From: an uncultured Bacteroidia bacterium
Lineage (GTDB): Bacteria; Bacteroidota; Bacteroidia; SpSt-205
DNA length: 6,084 nt
Direction: 5' to 3'
NCBI GenBank assembly: GCA_937995505.1
Contig: CALKJV010000122.1
Location: forward strand, 1 to 6,084
In this document: positions 1 through 6,084 of the stretch, piece after piece
Layout: each line of letters begins with the position of its first letter
Numbering within the stretch: the first letter of the stretch is position 1
Translations under genes and position numbers: made by a program
Notes under the pieces: generated by a model
Told to the model about the DNA's origin: nothing
Database searches by the model: none
The model's input: the letters and a program-made list of their open reading frames with translations, nothing else

Positions 1-2
1 AG

Positions 3-1019
3 GGGGTCGCTTACGAAGCGTATCCCGATAAGCTTGTCTATCGTATCGTAAACGATGTCAATACCGCCATCACTTCGCTCAAAGCCCAAAAATTAGATGT
101 GATGAATGGCATTCCTGCGAAGGATTTTGTTGAGCTGAAAATGAATAGCGGCTTTTTGGCGCATTTTCGTTTAGAGACGCCGCCAATGTTTGCATACTCG
201 TATATTGGGCTCAATATGCGGCCACAAGGGCGAGCTCCGGTACTAGCGGATCGACGGGTAAGACGAGCCCTGGCGCACCTCGTGGATGTAGATATGATCA
301 TCCGCAAGTTTTCATATGGGCTTGCCCAGCGAGTTACGGGGCCTTTTTACCCAATGCATAAGGGCTCTTACAACGATACCCTCCCTCCTATACCCTACGA
401 TCCAGCCCGAGCCGCCCAACTCTTAGATGAAGCCGGCTGGGTAGATACGGACGGAGATGGGGTTAGAGAAAAGACCATTGACGGCAAAAAGGTTCCCCTA
501 CGCATAGAAATCTTAGTCAATGCGGGTAATGAAGTTCGCCTGCAGATCGCACAGATCATCAAACAAGAGGCCGAGAAAGTGGGTATTCAGGTGGATATTC
601 AATCCTTGGAGTGGTCGGTGTTTCTGGAACGAACGAAAAAGCATGACTTTGATGTGTACATCGGCGGGTGGGTAGGTAGCCACAATCCGCAAGACCTCAA
701 GCAAATCTGGGCTACCTCTAGCTGGGCTGAAGGCGGCTCTAATTATGTGGGATTCGGCACAGCAGAGACAGATGCCCTGATTGAAGCCACACGCCGGGAG
801 CTCAATAAAGAGCGCCGAGACTCTTTATATCGCATCTTCCATAAGATTGTGTATGAGGAGCAGCCGTATATCTTTCTGACATCGCCCTTGGAACGGATAG
901 CGATTCATCGGCGCTTCCGTAATGCGTATGTGAGTGCGATAAGGCCAGGCTTTTTCCCTGCGGGCTTCTGGACCCCGCAGAACCTCGTACGCTACGGAAA
1001 AGCTACCGCAACTCCCTAG
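3..1019 (+). CDS. ABC transporter substrate-binding protein, family 5 (peptide/oligopeptide type), 5' end missing
   Basis: This is the C-terminal part (338 residues visible) of an extracytoplasmic solute-binding protein that would capture peptides or similar solutes and hand them to the permeases encoded next. The frame is open from base 3 with no start, so the gene begins upstream; family members are usually about 500-600 residues, so the signal peptide, any lipobox and the first lobe are missing. Family marks seen, numbered from the first visible codon: a K-x-x-x-LDV segment near 28-33, YIGLNM at 67-72, DRRVRRAL at 83-90 and YDPARAAQLLDEAGW at 122-136, followed by an acidic DTDGDG loop. An internal ATG at 99 is not the real start, because family-like sequence (YPDKLVYRI) precedes it. 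It ends with TAG three bases before the first permease, so the genes are surely co-transcribed. The ligand cannot be read from the sequence; dipeptides, oligopeptides and nickel are all possible in this family, and peptides fit the Yej-like permeases best. Confidence 0.93.
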   Translation, partial: GVAYEAYPDKLVYRIVNDVNTAITSLKAQKLDVMNGIPAKDFVELKMNSGFLAHFRLETPPMFAYSYIGLNMRPQGRAPVLADRRVRRALAHLVDVDMIIRKFSYGLAQRVTGPFYPMHKGSYNDTLPPIPYDPARAAQLLDEAGWVDTDGDGVREKTIDGKKVPLRIEILVNAGNEVRLQIAQIIKQEAEKVGIQVDIQSLEWSVFLERTKKHDFDVYIGGWVGSHNPQDLKQIWATSSWAEGGSNYVGFGTAETDALIEATRRELNKERRDSLYRIFHKIVYEEQPYIFLTSPLERIAIHRRFRNAYVSAIRPGFFPAGFWTPQNLVRYGKATATP

Positions 1020-1022
1020 GCT

Positions 1023-2438
1023 ATGGGCGCTTACTTTTTGCGGCGCGTCCTGTTTTTTGTGCCTACGCTGTTTCTCATTACGCTGCTGTCGTTTTTGATT
1101 AGCCAATCGGCGCCCGGAGACCCCGTAGAACAAATGCTATCGGGTCGGGCTGGCAGTGGTGGAGAGCAGCTGGCCGAGCGGCAAGCCACACAGCAAGCCT
1201 ATCTGCAGAAGCGCCAAGAGTTAGGCTTAGATCTGCCGATATTTTACTTTGCCATAACTCCCTTAGCTGAGCCGGAGACTCTCCACCACATTCCTCGTGT
1301 ACAAGTACAGGAGGCGCTACGGCGTTTAGTGTATCGCTTTGGAAACTGGCCAGTGGTGCAAGCTTACTATCATGCCCTTCTCAAGCTGGACTCGGCTTTT
1401 TACGCTTCGGCGGCAGACCCAGCCTGGGGCGAAACCCGCTCCGAAGTTCAAGCCCTCCTCTCGCTCCTACCCCAAGAGAAGCAGTACGAAGAGATCCTTT
1501 ATAAACTGCGCCAGCTGCGGGAGCGGCTTCTGCCAAGCCTTTTGCCCTTTCATGCGGCTGTGCAGGCAGCCGTCGAAGCCCTCCCCCAAACCGCCCAGCC
1601 CTGGAAGGTCTATATCCCTACCCTCCAATGGTACGGCACCGCAAATCAGTACCATCGCTGGCTTGTAAACTTCCTCCAAGGCAATTTCGGCATATCCTAC
1701 CAGGACAAACGCCCTATTAGCCAAAAACTTTTTGAAGCTGTGCGTTGGTCGCTAGTTATCAACCTCATCTCTATCGTCCTTGCCTATTTGATTGCGATTC
1801 CTTTGGGGGTGCTCTCCGCTGTGCGGCGCGGCAGCGCGACTGACCAGAGCATTAGCATTAGCTTATTCATGCTATACTCCTTGCCGAGCTTCTGGGTAGG
1901 TACGATGGGAATCGTGTTTTTGTGTGGGGGGGACTATCTTGCTCTCTTTCCCCCGGGCGGGGTGCAAAGCACCGAGCACTCCGTAGAGTGGCCGCTATGG
2001 CAGCGCCTCGTGGACTGGGGCTACCATCTCATCCTGCCTGTAATTGTGTATACTTATGGCTCTCTGGCCTTTTTGAGCCGACAGATGCGTACAGCGCTTT
2101 TAGAGACCCTCCAGCAGGATTACGTACGTACTGCCCGCGCAAAAGGTCTCCCCGAAAAGTCAGTGACTTGGAAACACGCTTTCCGAAATTCCCTCATCCC
2201 AATCATCACGCTCCTGGCTTCGGTATTTCCTGCCATGATTAGTGGGTCGGTCATCTTAGAGACCATTTTCTCTATACCGGGCATGGGCTTTCTGAGTTAT
2301 GGCGCCATGGTAGCTCGGGACTATCCGGTAATAATTGCGGTCTTCACAATAGGTGCTGTTCTGACGCTCATAGGGATTTTAGTGGCGGATGTTTTGTACG
2401 CTGTCGTAGACCCACGAATCAGCTATACCCGTAAATAA
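1023..2438 (+). CDS. ABC transporter permease, DppB/OppB/YejB-like, with large periplasmic insertion
   Basis: This is an inner-membrane permease of 471 residues, first half of a probable peptide import channel. It begins MGAYFLRR and has a first membrane helix at about 8-28, then the family PGDP motif at 31-34 and LGLDLP at 67-72. The other helices lie near 241-263, 279-302, 344-361, 400-420 and 445-467. The ATPase-contacting EAA loop is at about 376-396 (DYVRTARAKG, then KHAFRNS), and the protein ends with the typical VDPRI. The CGGDYLALFPPGG and ARDYPV segments resemble YejB more than DppB. Usual family members have about 310-365 residues. The excess is a roughly 120-residue, mostly helical and charged stretch (about 78-200) in the first periplasmic loop, between LGLDLP and LQGNFGIS. 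The ATG start lies 3 bases after the upstream stop; no Shine-Dalgarno sequence is visible. The next permease starts 1 base after the stop. Family assignment is firm; substrate is inferred. Confidence 0.93.
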   Translation: MGAYFLRRVLFFVPTLFLITLLSFLISQSAPGDPVEQMLSGRAGSGGEQLAERQATQQAYLQKRQELGLDLPIFYFAITPLAEPETLHHIPRVQVQEALRRLVYRFGNWPVVQAYYHALLKLDSAFYASAADPAWGETRSEVQALLSLLPQEKQYEEILYKLRQLRERLLPSLLPFHAAVQAAVEALPQTAQPWKVYIPTLQWYGTANQYHRWLVNFLQGNFGISYQDKRPISQKLFEAVRWSLVINLISIVLAYLIAIPLGVLSAVRRGSATDQSISISLFMLYSLPSFWVGTMGIVFLCGGDYLALFPPGGVQSTEHSVEWPLWQRLVDWGYHLILPVIVYTYGSLAFLSRQMRTALLETLQQDYVRTARAKGLPEKSVTWKHAFRNSLIPIITLLASVFPAMISGSVILETIFSIPGMGFLSYGAMVARDYPVIIAVFTIGAVLTLIGILVADVLYAVVDPRISYTRK

Positions 2439-2439
2439 C

Positions 2440-3726
2440 ATGTCGGTCGCTATATCTTATTCACCGCGGGCTCGGGCTTGGGAGACCTTCAAGAAGAACC
2501 GCATAGCCTATATCTCGCTTTGGGTGGTAGGCTTTTTAGGGGTCGTGGCGCTACTGGCGGACTTTCTAGCCTACAATAAACCCATCGTGGCTTCCTATCA
2601 AGGGAAAACTATCTGGCCGATATTTCGGGATTATGGTGAGCGGTGGTTTGGGCTCAAGCTCTGGGAGGCTGAGCTGCGCAAGGTAGATTGGCGAGCGATA
2701 GAAGTAGATTGGGCGGTATGGCCTCTGGTGCGGTATGTCCCCGAGGAACTTGACCTGCGCAACGCTCCCGCTGTCGGACCCTTTGACGAACAGTTTATTC
2801 GAAGCCCCGCTGAGAAGCATCCCCTCGGTACGGATAACCTCGGCCGCGACCTCTTGAGCGGGCTCATCCACGGTACTCGCATCTCGCTTACAGTGGGTTT
2901 GGTTTCGGTAGGCATATCGGCCCTCATCGGCATTTTACTCGGAGCGATGGCGGGTTACTTCGGCGACTCTACGCTGCAAGTAAGCAGAGCTACCCTCTGG
3001 CTCGGCACCTTAGGTTTGTTGCTGGGCCTCTTTTATGCCTTTTATGTAAGAAGGTTTGCCTTGGGAGAGGCCCTCAGTTCAGGTTTTCTCCCCTTTCTGG
3101 GAAGCTTTTTCCTCTCCCTCCTGTGGCTCGTGGGGGTTACAGGGATTGTGTGGCTGCCCTCTCGCCTCCTCAAAAAAACCCGATGGGGCGGGCAGAGAGT
3201 GTATGTGTGGGTAGATCTAACGATTAGCCGCCTCATTGAGATCATGATATCTCTTCCTACGACCCTTTTGATTTTCACGGTCGCAGCTATCGCAAAACCT
3301 AGCTTGTTTTTAGTCATGGCGGTGATTGGGCTTACTTCTTGGACAGGGATAGCACGCTTTACCCGTGGCGAGATGCTTAAGGTGCGCAGCTTAGACTATA
3401 TTCAAGCGGCCCGAGCCTTAGGGTATTCTGACCTGCGTATCATGTTTCTGCACGCCTTGCCTAACTCCTTAGCGCCTGTGCTGGTGTCTATCGCTTTTGG
3501 GATTGCCTCGGCTATTTTGGTAGAGTCGGGGCTAAGCTTTTTAGGCATCGGGGTGCCGCCGACTACGGTAACTTGGGGCTCGCTTCTCGCTTCGGCTCGC
3601 AGTGCTACGGGCGCTTGGTGGCTGGCGGTTTTTCCGGGGCTGGCTATTTTCTTAGTGGTCACGCTCTTCAACGTGCTGGGGGAGGGGATTAGGGATGCGA
3701 TAGACCCTCGCTTGCAGGCGCGTTGA
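2440..3726 (+). CDS. ABC transporter permease, DppC/OppC/YejE-like, with two extra predicted helices
   Basis: This 428-residue inner-membrane protein is the partner permease that would form the channel with the preceding one. The first helix is at about 23-45. A long periplasmic loop follows with NKPIVASYQGK and a WP-IF-DYGERWFG pattern, which resembles the YejE loop. Then come HPLGTDNLGRDLLSG (127-141) and GTRISLTVGL (145-154), hallmark motifs of this family. The EAA loop at about 318-345 (RSLDYIQAARALGYS, then HALPNSLAP) contacts the ATPase, and the protein ends GIRDAIDPRL. A segment of about 70 residues (about 178-250) with two added hydrophobic stretches (185-203 and 218-240) lies between GYFGD and VDLTISRLIE, where classical members run on directly; this explains the excess length over the usual 280-340. 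The ATG start is separated by a single base from the previous stop, and the TGA stop overlaps the next start. No Shine-Dalgarno sequence is visible. No ATPase subunit is encoded in the window. Confidence 0.93.
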   Translation: MSVAISYSPRARAWETFKKNRIAYISLWVVGFLGVVALLADFLAYNKPIVASYQGKTIWPIFRDYGERWFGLKLWEAELRKVDWRAIEVDWAVWPLVRYVPEELDLRNAPAVGPFDEQFIRSPAEKHPLGTDNLGRDLLSGLIHGTRISLTVGLVSVGISALIGILLGAMAGYFGDSTLQVSRATLWLGTLGLLLGLFYAFYVRRFALGEALSSGFLPFLGSFFLSLLWLVGVTGIVWLPSRLLKKTRWGGQRVYVWVDLTISRLIEIMISLPTTLLIFTVAAIAKPSLFLVMAVIGLTSWTGIARFTRGEMLKVRSLDYIQAARALGYSDLRIMFLHALPNSLAPVLVSIAFGIASAILVESGLSFLGIGVPPTTVTWGSLLASARSATGAWWLAVFPGLAIFLVVTLFNVLGEGIRDAIDPRLQAR

Positions 3727-4466
3727 GCAGCATAGGGATCATTCTGGGGGCGGCTTGGGCGGTACTTCTAGCGGTCTGGCTCGTGCGTTTACCCGTAGAG
3801 CGGCTGTATAGGCCTACGCCGGGCCTTCTGACCTGGTTAGGTGCTCGGGTGCTTCTGAGATTGGGCGTAGGTGTCTTTGGAGTGCTGTGGTGGGAAAGTT
3901 TGCGTCTACCGGAGCCACCTCCTTTTTCGGTGCTGATCGTCCAATCTAACTGCCCAGAAGCCTGGGCCGAAGTGGAAAAAGCTTTTCAGCTCTTTCATGC
4001 ACGGGGCGTGCGGGTAGCTCTCCTGGTAGCTGAGCCGCAAGAAGCCTACTGGGCTATTCCTCCGACTCGGGATTCCTCTATCTGTAGCACGATCGGACGG
4101 GCCCTGCGTGCCACAGCCCCCGAGCGAGCGTCGCGCGCTGCCGCTGCCCCCGTATGGGCTCAGCTGCGTCCGTACCGCGAGCGCATAATAGAGGGGGTTT
4201 GGATAGGTAACTTTGACTCTCTCCCTACCCCGGCTCGAGAATGGAGCCACTGGATTTCGGCTTGTGGGCCCATACTTAGCCGAGAGGGATATTCCATCCT
4301 GACTCGCTTATCGGATTTTCAGCCGGTCGGACCGCCGCTCTCCCAAGCCCAGATATACAGCTTACTCACTCTCGGATGTGGGCTCGTCCTGCTGGGGCTG
4401 GAGGTAGGCTTGTATGTCTTTCGGTATTACTTGCCCCTTCGCCCGGCGCAAGATTGCATCCGCTAA
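3723..4466 (+). CDS. Membrane protein, possibly a diverged BatA/BatB-like vWA protein without metal site
   Basis: This 247-residue protein is not clearly recognisable. TTG at 3723 is the only usable start: an in-frame TAG lies at 3690-3692 and no other start codon falls between, and the TTGA overlap with the permease stop suggests coupled translation. Layout seen: two N-terminal hydrophobic helices (about 4-22 and 42-60), a soluble middle of about 145 residues, and a C-terminal helix at about 211-235. That is the layout of BatA/BatB proteins. The middle also fits in pattern: FSVLIVQSNC (68-77) sits where the first vWA strand and DxSxS would be, and VALLVAEPQEAYWAIPPT (98-115) parallels the second strand of Bat proteins. 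The MIDAS residues are missing, because DxSxS is replaced by VQSNC, so metal binding is unlikely. The vWA reading is inference. A weaker alternative is a decayed family 2 glycosyltransferase. The last 105 bases overlap the opposite-strand dnaX long frame. Confidence 0.6.
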   Translation: MSSIGIILGAAWAVLLAVWLVRLPVERLYRPTPGLLTWLGARVLLRLGVGVFGVLWWESLRLPEPPPFSVLIVQSNCPEAWAEVEKAFQLFHARGVRVALLVAEPQEAYWAIPPTRDSSICSTIGRALRATAPERASRAAAAPVWAQLRPYRERIIEGVWIGNFDSLPTPAREWSHWISACGPILSREGYSILTRLSDFQPVGPPLSQAQIYSLLTLGCGLVLLGLEVGLYVFRYYLPLRPAQDCIR

Positions 4467-6040
4467 GGGAGTCACCTTCTTCAACGCTTCCCACCGTTCC
4501 TGTGCAGTCTGCAGGAGTCTGAGCTCCGGAAACGCTTCAGGCCGCACTTCCCATCCTACCTGTACCGTCTCATCGCCTAAAAACCGACGCAGCTGCTCCG
4601 CAACTTCCCCCAAGGCGATAGTATAGAGATTCGCATGACTAGCCGAAGGGGCCCACAGGGTGAGAGTGCGGTCTTGGATGTGGTACTTTTTCTCTCGCAG
4701 GAAGCGCCCTACCTCTGTCTTGCCTACCTCAGACCGAAGGACCGAGTCAATAGCTTTTTCCCAAGCTTGCTCGTCTAAGGGCTGATTAGGGGGGCGACTT
4801 AGGATTTTTTTTTAGCTTCTTCCAGCGAAAGGGGCACTTGTGTACGGGCTGGAACAGCGGTAGGCTTATCGGGAGGAGGTGCAGCAGGCCCAGAGAGCCT
4901 CTTGCCCTCAGAGGCCTGAGCCGGGAGCGGGGTAGAAGGCCCCTGAAAGGCCATAGGCAATAGAGCTAGCTTGAGGAGGGTGGCTTCCAGTACAATCTCC
5001 GGCGAACGGCTATACTGCTGGCGCCTCTCGCCCTCCAAGAGAAGATCTATACCGTGTAGCAGAAATGCCTCACTATATTGGGTCGCTGCCTCTCGGTAGC
5101 GAAGCTGGTAATGAGGAGGCACAGCTTGGCCCAGAACTTCTGGCTGGTACCGAGCTAAGAGCAGGTTGCGGAAGTGCTCCAATAACCCCTGTAAAAGCGT
5201 ATGCGGCTCATACCCCGCGCTAAGGTGCTGATGGAGGAGCTGAAGGGCCTTTTCCCCTTCCCACTGCCGAAGGGCTTCGCTCAGTACGAAGTACGCCTCA
5301 TAGTCCAGCGTCTCCAGCGCTTCCAGTACAGCTGGATACGTCAGCTGCCCGGCTGTACGGCTTACTAGCTGGTCAAATAGACTCAGCGCATCTCGCATAC
5401 CGCCTTCTGCTTTGGCGGCGATGAGGTAGAGTGCTTCCGCTTCGGCTAAGATCCCCTCCTTCTCTGCAATATGGCGTAGTTGCTGAGCAATCGTCTCAGT
5501 AGGAATCCGCCGAAAATCAAACCGCTGGCAGCGGGAAAGGATAGTGGCCGGAATTTTGTGTTTTTCGGTAGTGGCGAGGATAAAGAGCGCATGTGGGGGG
5601 GGCTCTTCCATCGTCTTGAGAAATGCATTGAAAGCAGCCGTAGAGAGCATGTGGGCTTCGTCAATAATGTATACCTTGTAGCGGCCCTCCGGCGGGGTGA
5701 GGTAAACCTGGTCGGTAATGAGGCGAATATCTTCTACGCTATTATGGGAGGCAGCATCCAGCTCTATGAGATTGAGGGAGCGCCCTTCTTGAAATCGCAG
5801 ACAAGAGGGGCACTCACCGCACGGGTCGCCTTCTGAGGTGAGGCCTTGGCAGTTTACGGCTTTGGCGAGGATGCGGGCACAGGTGGTTTTGCCCACACCC
5901 CGCGGACCGAAAAAAAGGTATGCATGGGCGAGTTTATTATGGAGTAGGGCATTGCGCAGGGTTTGCACGATGAAGGGCTGCCCTATAACTTCGGAAAAAG
6001 TGCCGGGACGGTATTTACGAGCGGAGACCTGATGTGCCAC
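4362..6040 (-). CDS. dnaX: DNA polymerase III tau subunit (DnaX long form), read through a -1 shift at A9
   Basis: This is the long DnaX product, about 559 residues, made if reading moves to the -1 frame at the A9 run (4813-4805). Residues 1-412 are shared with the short form: the clamp-loader AAA+ and collar domains, then a Pro-rich linker. After the shift the frame is open for 147 codons, starting ILSRPPNQPLDE and ending at TAA 4364-4362. This part holds AWEKAIDSVLR, LTLWAPSASHANLY, LGEVAEQLRRFLGDETV and ERWEALKKVTPLADAILRR. The order matches what I recall of the C-terminal domain of Bacteroidota gamma/tau subunits, where a short basic-aromatic ekF-type segment precedes a NPal-like one. In other bacteria the tau C-terminus contacts the polymerase alpha subunit and the helicase. 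The shift is inferred; the open frame and its family-like content are seen directly. If the A-run is a sequencing error, this would be the only product. The 3' end overlaps the convergent membrane-protein gene. Confidence 0.8.
4799..6040 (-). CDS. dnaX: DNA polymerase III gamma subunit (DnaX short form), clamp loader ATPase
   Basis: This is the zero-frame DnaX product, 413 residues, the ATPase subunit of the clamp loader that places the sliding clamp on primed DNA. Visible marks: Walker A GPRGVGKT at 45-52; a zinc-binding cysteine set C64, C74, C77 and C80; Walker B with DEAH at 127-130; sensor 1 around LATT (155-158); the SRC arginine finger at 169-171; and sensor 2 GGMRDALS at 213-220. The collar domain covers about 235-360. 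A Pro/Ala-rich linker follows and ends EEAKKKS directly at the A9 run. The start is GTG at 6040, giving MAHQVSARKYRP. It is forced, because an in-frame TAG lies at 6052-6050 and no other start codon lies between that stop and the conserved VSARKYRP. No Shine-Dalgarno sequence lies close upstream. The product lacks the C-terminal domain and so resembles gamma of E. coli and Thermus. Confidence 0.92.
   Translation of the reverse strand: MAHQVSARKYRPGTFSEVIGQPFIVQTLRNALLHNKLAHAYLFFGPRGVGKTTCARILAKAVNCQGLTSEGDPCGECPSCLRFQEGRSLNLIELDAASHNSVEDIRLITDQVYLTPPEGRYKVYIIDEAHMLSTAAFNAFLKTMEEPPPHALFILATTEKHKIPATILSRCQRFDFRRIPTETIAQQLRHIAEKEGILAEAEALYLIAAKAEGGMRDALSLFDQLVSRTAGQLTYPAVLEALETLDYEAYFVLSEALRQWEGEKALQLLHQHLSAGYEPHTLLQGLLEHFRNLLLARYQPEVLGQAVPPHYQLRYREAATQYSEAFLLHGIDLLLEGERRQQYSRSPEIVLEATLLKLALLPMAFQGPSTPLPAQASEGKRLSGPAAPPPDKPTAVPARTQVPLSLEEAKKKS
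4805..4813 (-). promoter_or_regulatory. A9 slippery run in dnaX (probable programmed frameshift or transcriptional slippage site)
   Basis: Nine consecutive T bases on the plus strand give nine A bases in the dnaX mRNA, read as AAA AAA AAA (Lys410-412). The zero frame then has one codon (TCC) and a TAA stop at 4801-4799. The -1 frame continues for 147 codons of family-like DnaX sequence. The +1 frame stops after five codons (TAA at 4788-4786). So one slip direction gives the long form, and no slip or the other direction gives a short form. Thermus thermophilus dnaX uses an A9 run for transcriptional slippage, and E. coli dnaX uses A6G for -1 ribosomal slippage. A purine-rich GGAAGAAG (4823-4816) lies just upstream and could act as a weak internal Shine-Dalgarno stimulator, but it is too close and too poor a match to be sure. 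I saw no strong downstream hairpin, which favours slippage by RNA polymerase. Confidence 0.75.
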
Positions 6041-6044
6041 TCTG

Positions 6045-6052
6045 CAAAGCTA
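6045..6052 (-). promoter_or_regulatory. Possible Bacteroidota-type -7 promoter element for dnaX
   Basis: TAGCTTTG on the minus strand matches the Bacteroidota -7 consensus TAnnTTTG exactly. It ends four bases before the GTG start of dnaX, so transcription would begin at or almost at the start codon. No good -33 TTTG element is seen at the expected distance; GTTAGG around 6074-6069 is a poor substitute. The in-frame TAG of the start analysis is part of this same element. One 8-base match in an AT-richer gap is weak evidence, and the main promoter could lie outside the window. Confidence 0.25.
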
Positions 6053-6084
6053 CGCGGAAAGTTATAAACCTAACTCCTCCGCAC

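Noticed and set aside
1922..2242. A 106-residue plus-strand open frame within the first permease
   Set aside because: It overlaps the conserved C-terminal half of the permease, including the EAA loop, in another frame, and has no plausible protein content.
3723..4466. Reading the fourth gene as LpxK or a normal family 2 glycosyltransferase
   Set aside because: No Walker-type or LpxK motifs and no DxD or QxxRW-like motifs are seen; the helix layout fits a Bat-type protein better.
4362..4613. A separate 83-residue minus-strand gene starting at TTG 4613
   Set aside because: The frame is open further upstream to the dnaX A-run and its content looks like the DnaX tail, so it is the end of tau and not an independent gene.
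4775..4802. A hairpin after the slippery run (CTAAG pairing with CTTAG on the minus strand)
   Set aside because: Only five base pairs around an 18-base loop; too weak to call a frameshift stimulator.
5480..5836. A 118-residue plus-strand open frame inside dnaX
   Set aside because: It lies opposite the conserved ATPase core of dnaX and resembles no family; it is a shadow of the coding strand.
6074..6080. GGAGGAG on the minus strand as the dnaX ribosome binding site
   Set aside because: It lies more than 30 bases before the GTG start, and an in-frame stop at 6052-6050 rules out an earlier start in that frame.

Overview
The window looks like chromosomal DNA from a member of the Bacteroidota, of moderate GC content (somewhat above 50% by eye). 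The best evidence is the DnaX protein: its N-terminus (VSARKYRP), its ELDAASHNSVEDIR-type segment and its C-terminal domain resemble Bacteroidota gamma/tau subunits. No gene start on either strand has a convincing Shine-Dalgarno sequence, which also fits that phylum. The assignment rests on recalled family features, not on a search.

Plus strand, 1-4466: a tightly packed run of four genes. The first is the 3' part of a family 5 (peptide/oligopeptide) substrate-binding protein, cut by the window edge. Two membrane permeases of the Dpp/Opp/Yej superfamily follow, 3 and 1 bases apart. The N-terminal loop of the second and the C-terminal half of the first look most like YejE and YejB. Both permeases carry extra segments compared with classical family members. 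The fourth gene starts at a TTG that overlaps the permease stop codon (TTGA). It encodes a 247-residue membrane protein that I read as a diverged BatA/BatB-like von Willebrand A protein without its metal-binding residues. No transporter ATPase gene lies in the window.

Minus strand, 6040-4362: dnaX, the clamp-loader gamma/tau subunit. The zero frame ends at 4799, just after a run of nine A residues (4813-4805 on the minus strand). The -1 frame then stays open for 147 more codons to a stop at 4364-4362. These codons encode what looks like the conserved C-terminal domain of a Bacteroidota tau subunit. The gene therefore probably makes a short gamma-like product (413 residues) and a long tau-like product (about 559 residues) by slippage on A9, as known for Thermus and, by a related mechanism, Escherichia coli. 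A homopolymer sequencing error is the main alternative.

The long dnaX reading frame and the fourth plus-strand gene converge and overlap by 105 bases, with no room for a terminator between them. Only the last 44 bases (6041-6084) are non-coding; they hold a possible Bacteroidota-type promoter for dnaX. I saw no RNA genes, mobile elements, CRISPR arrays or notable repeats. The most interesting items are the A9 slippage site and the metal-site-less vWA-like protein.
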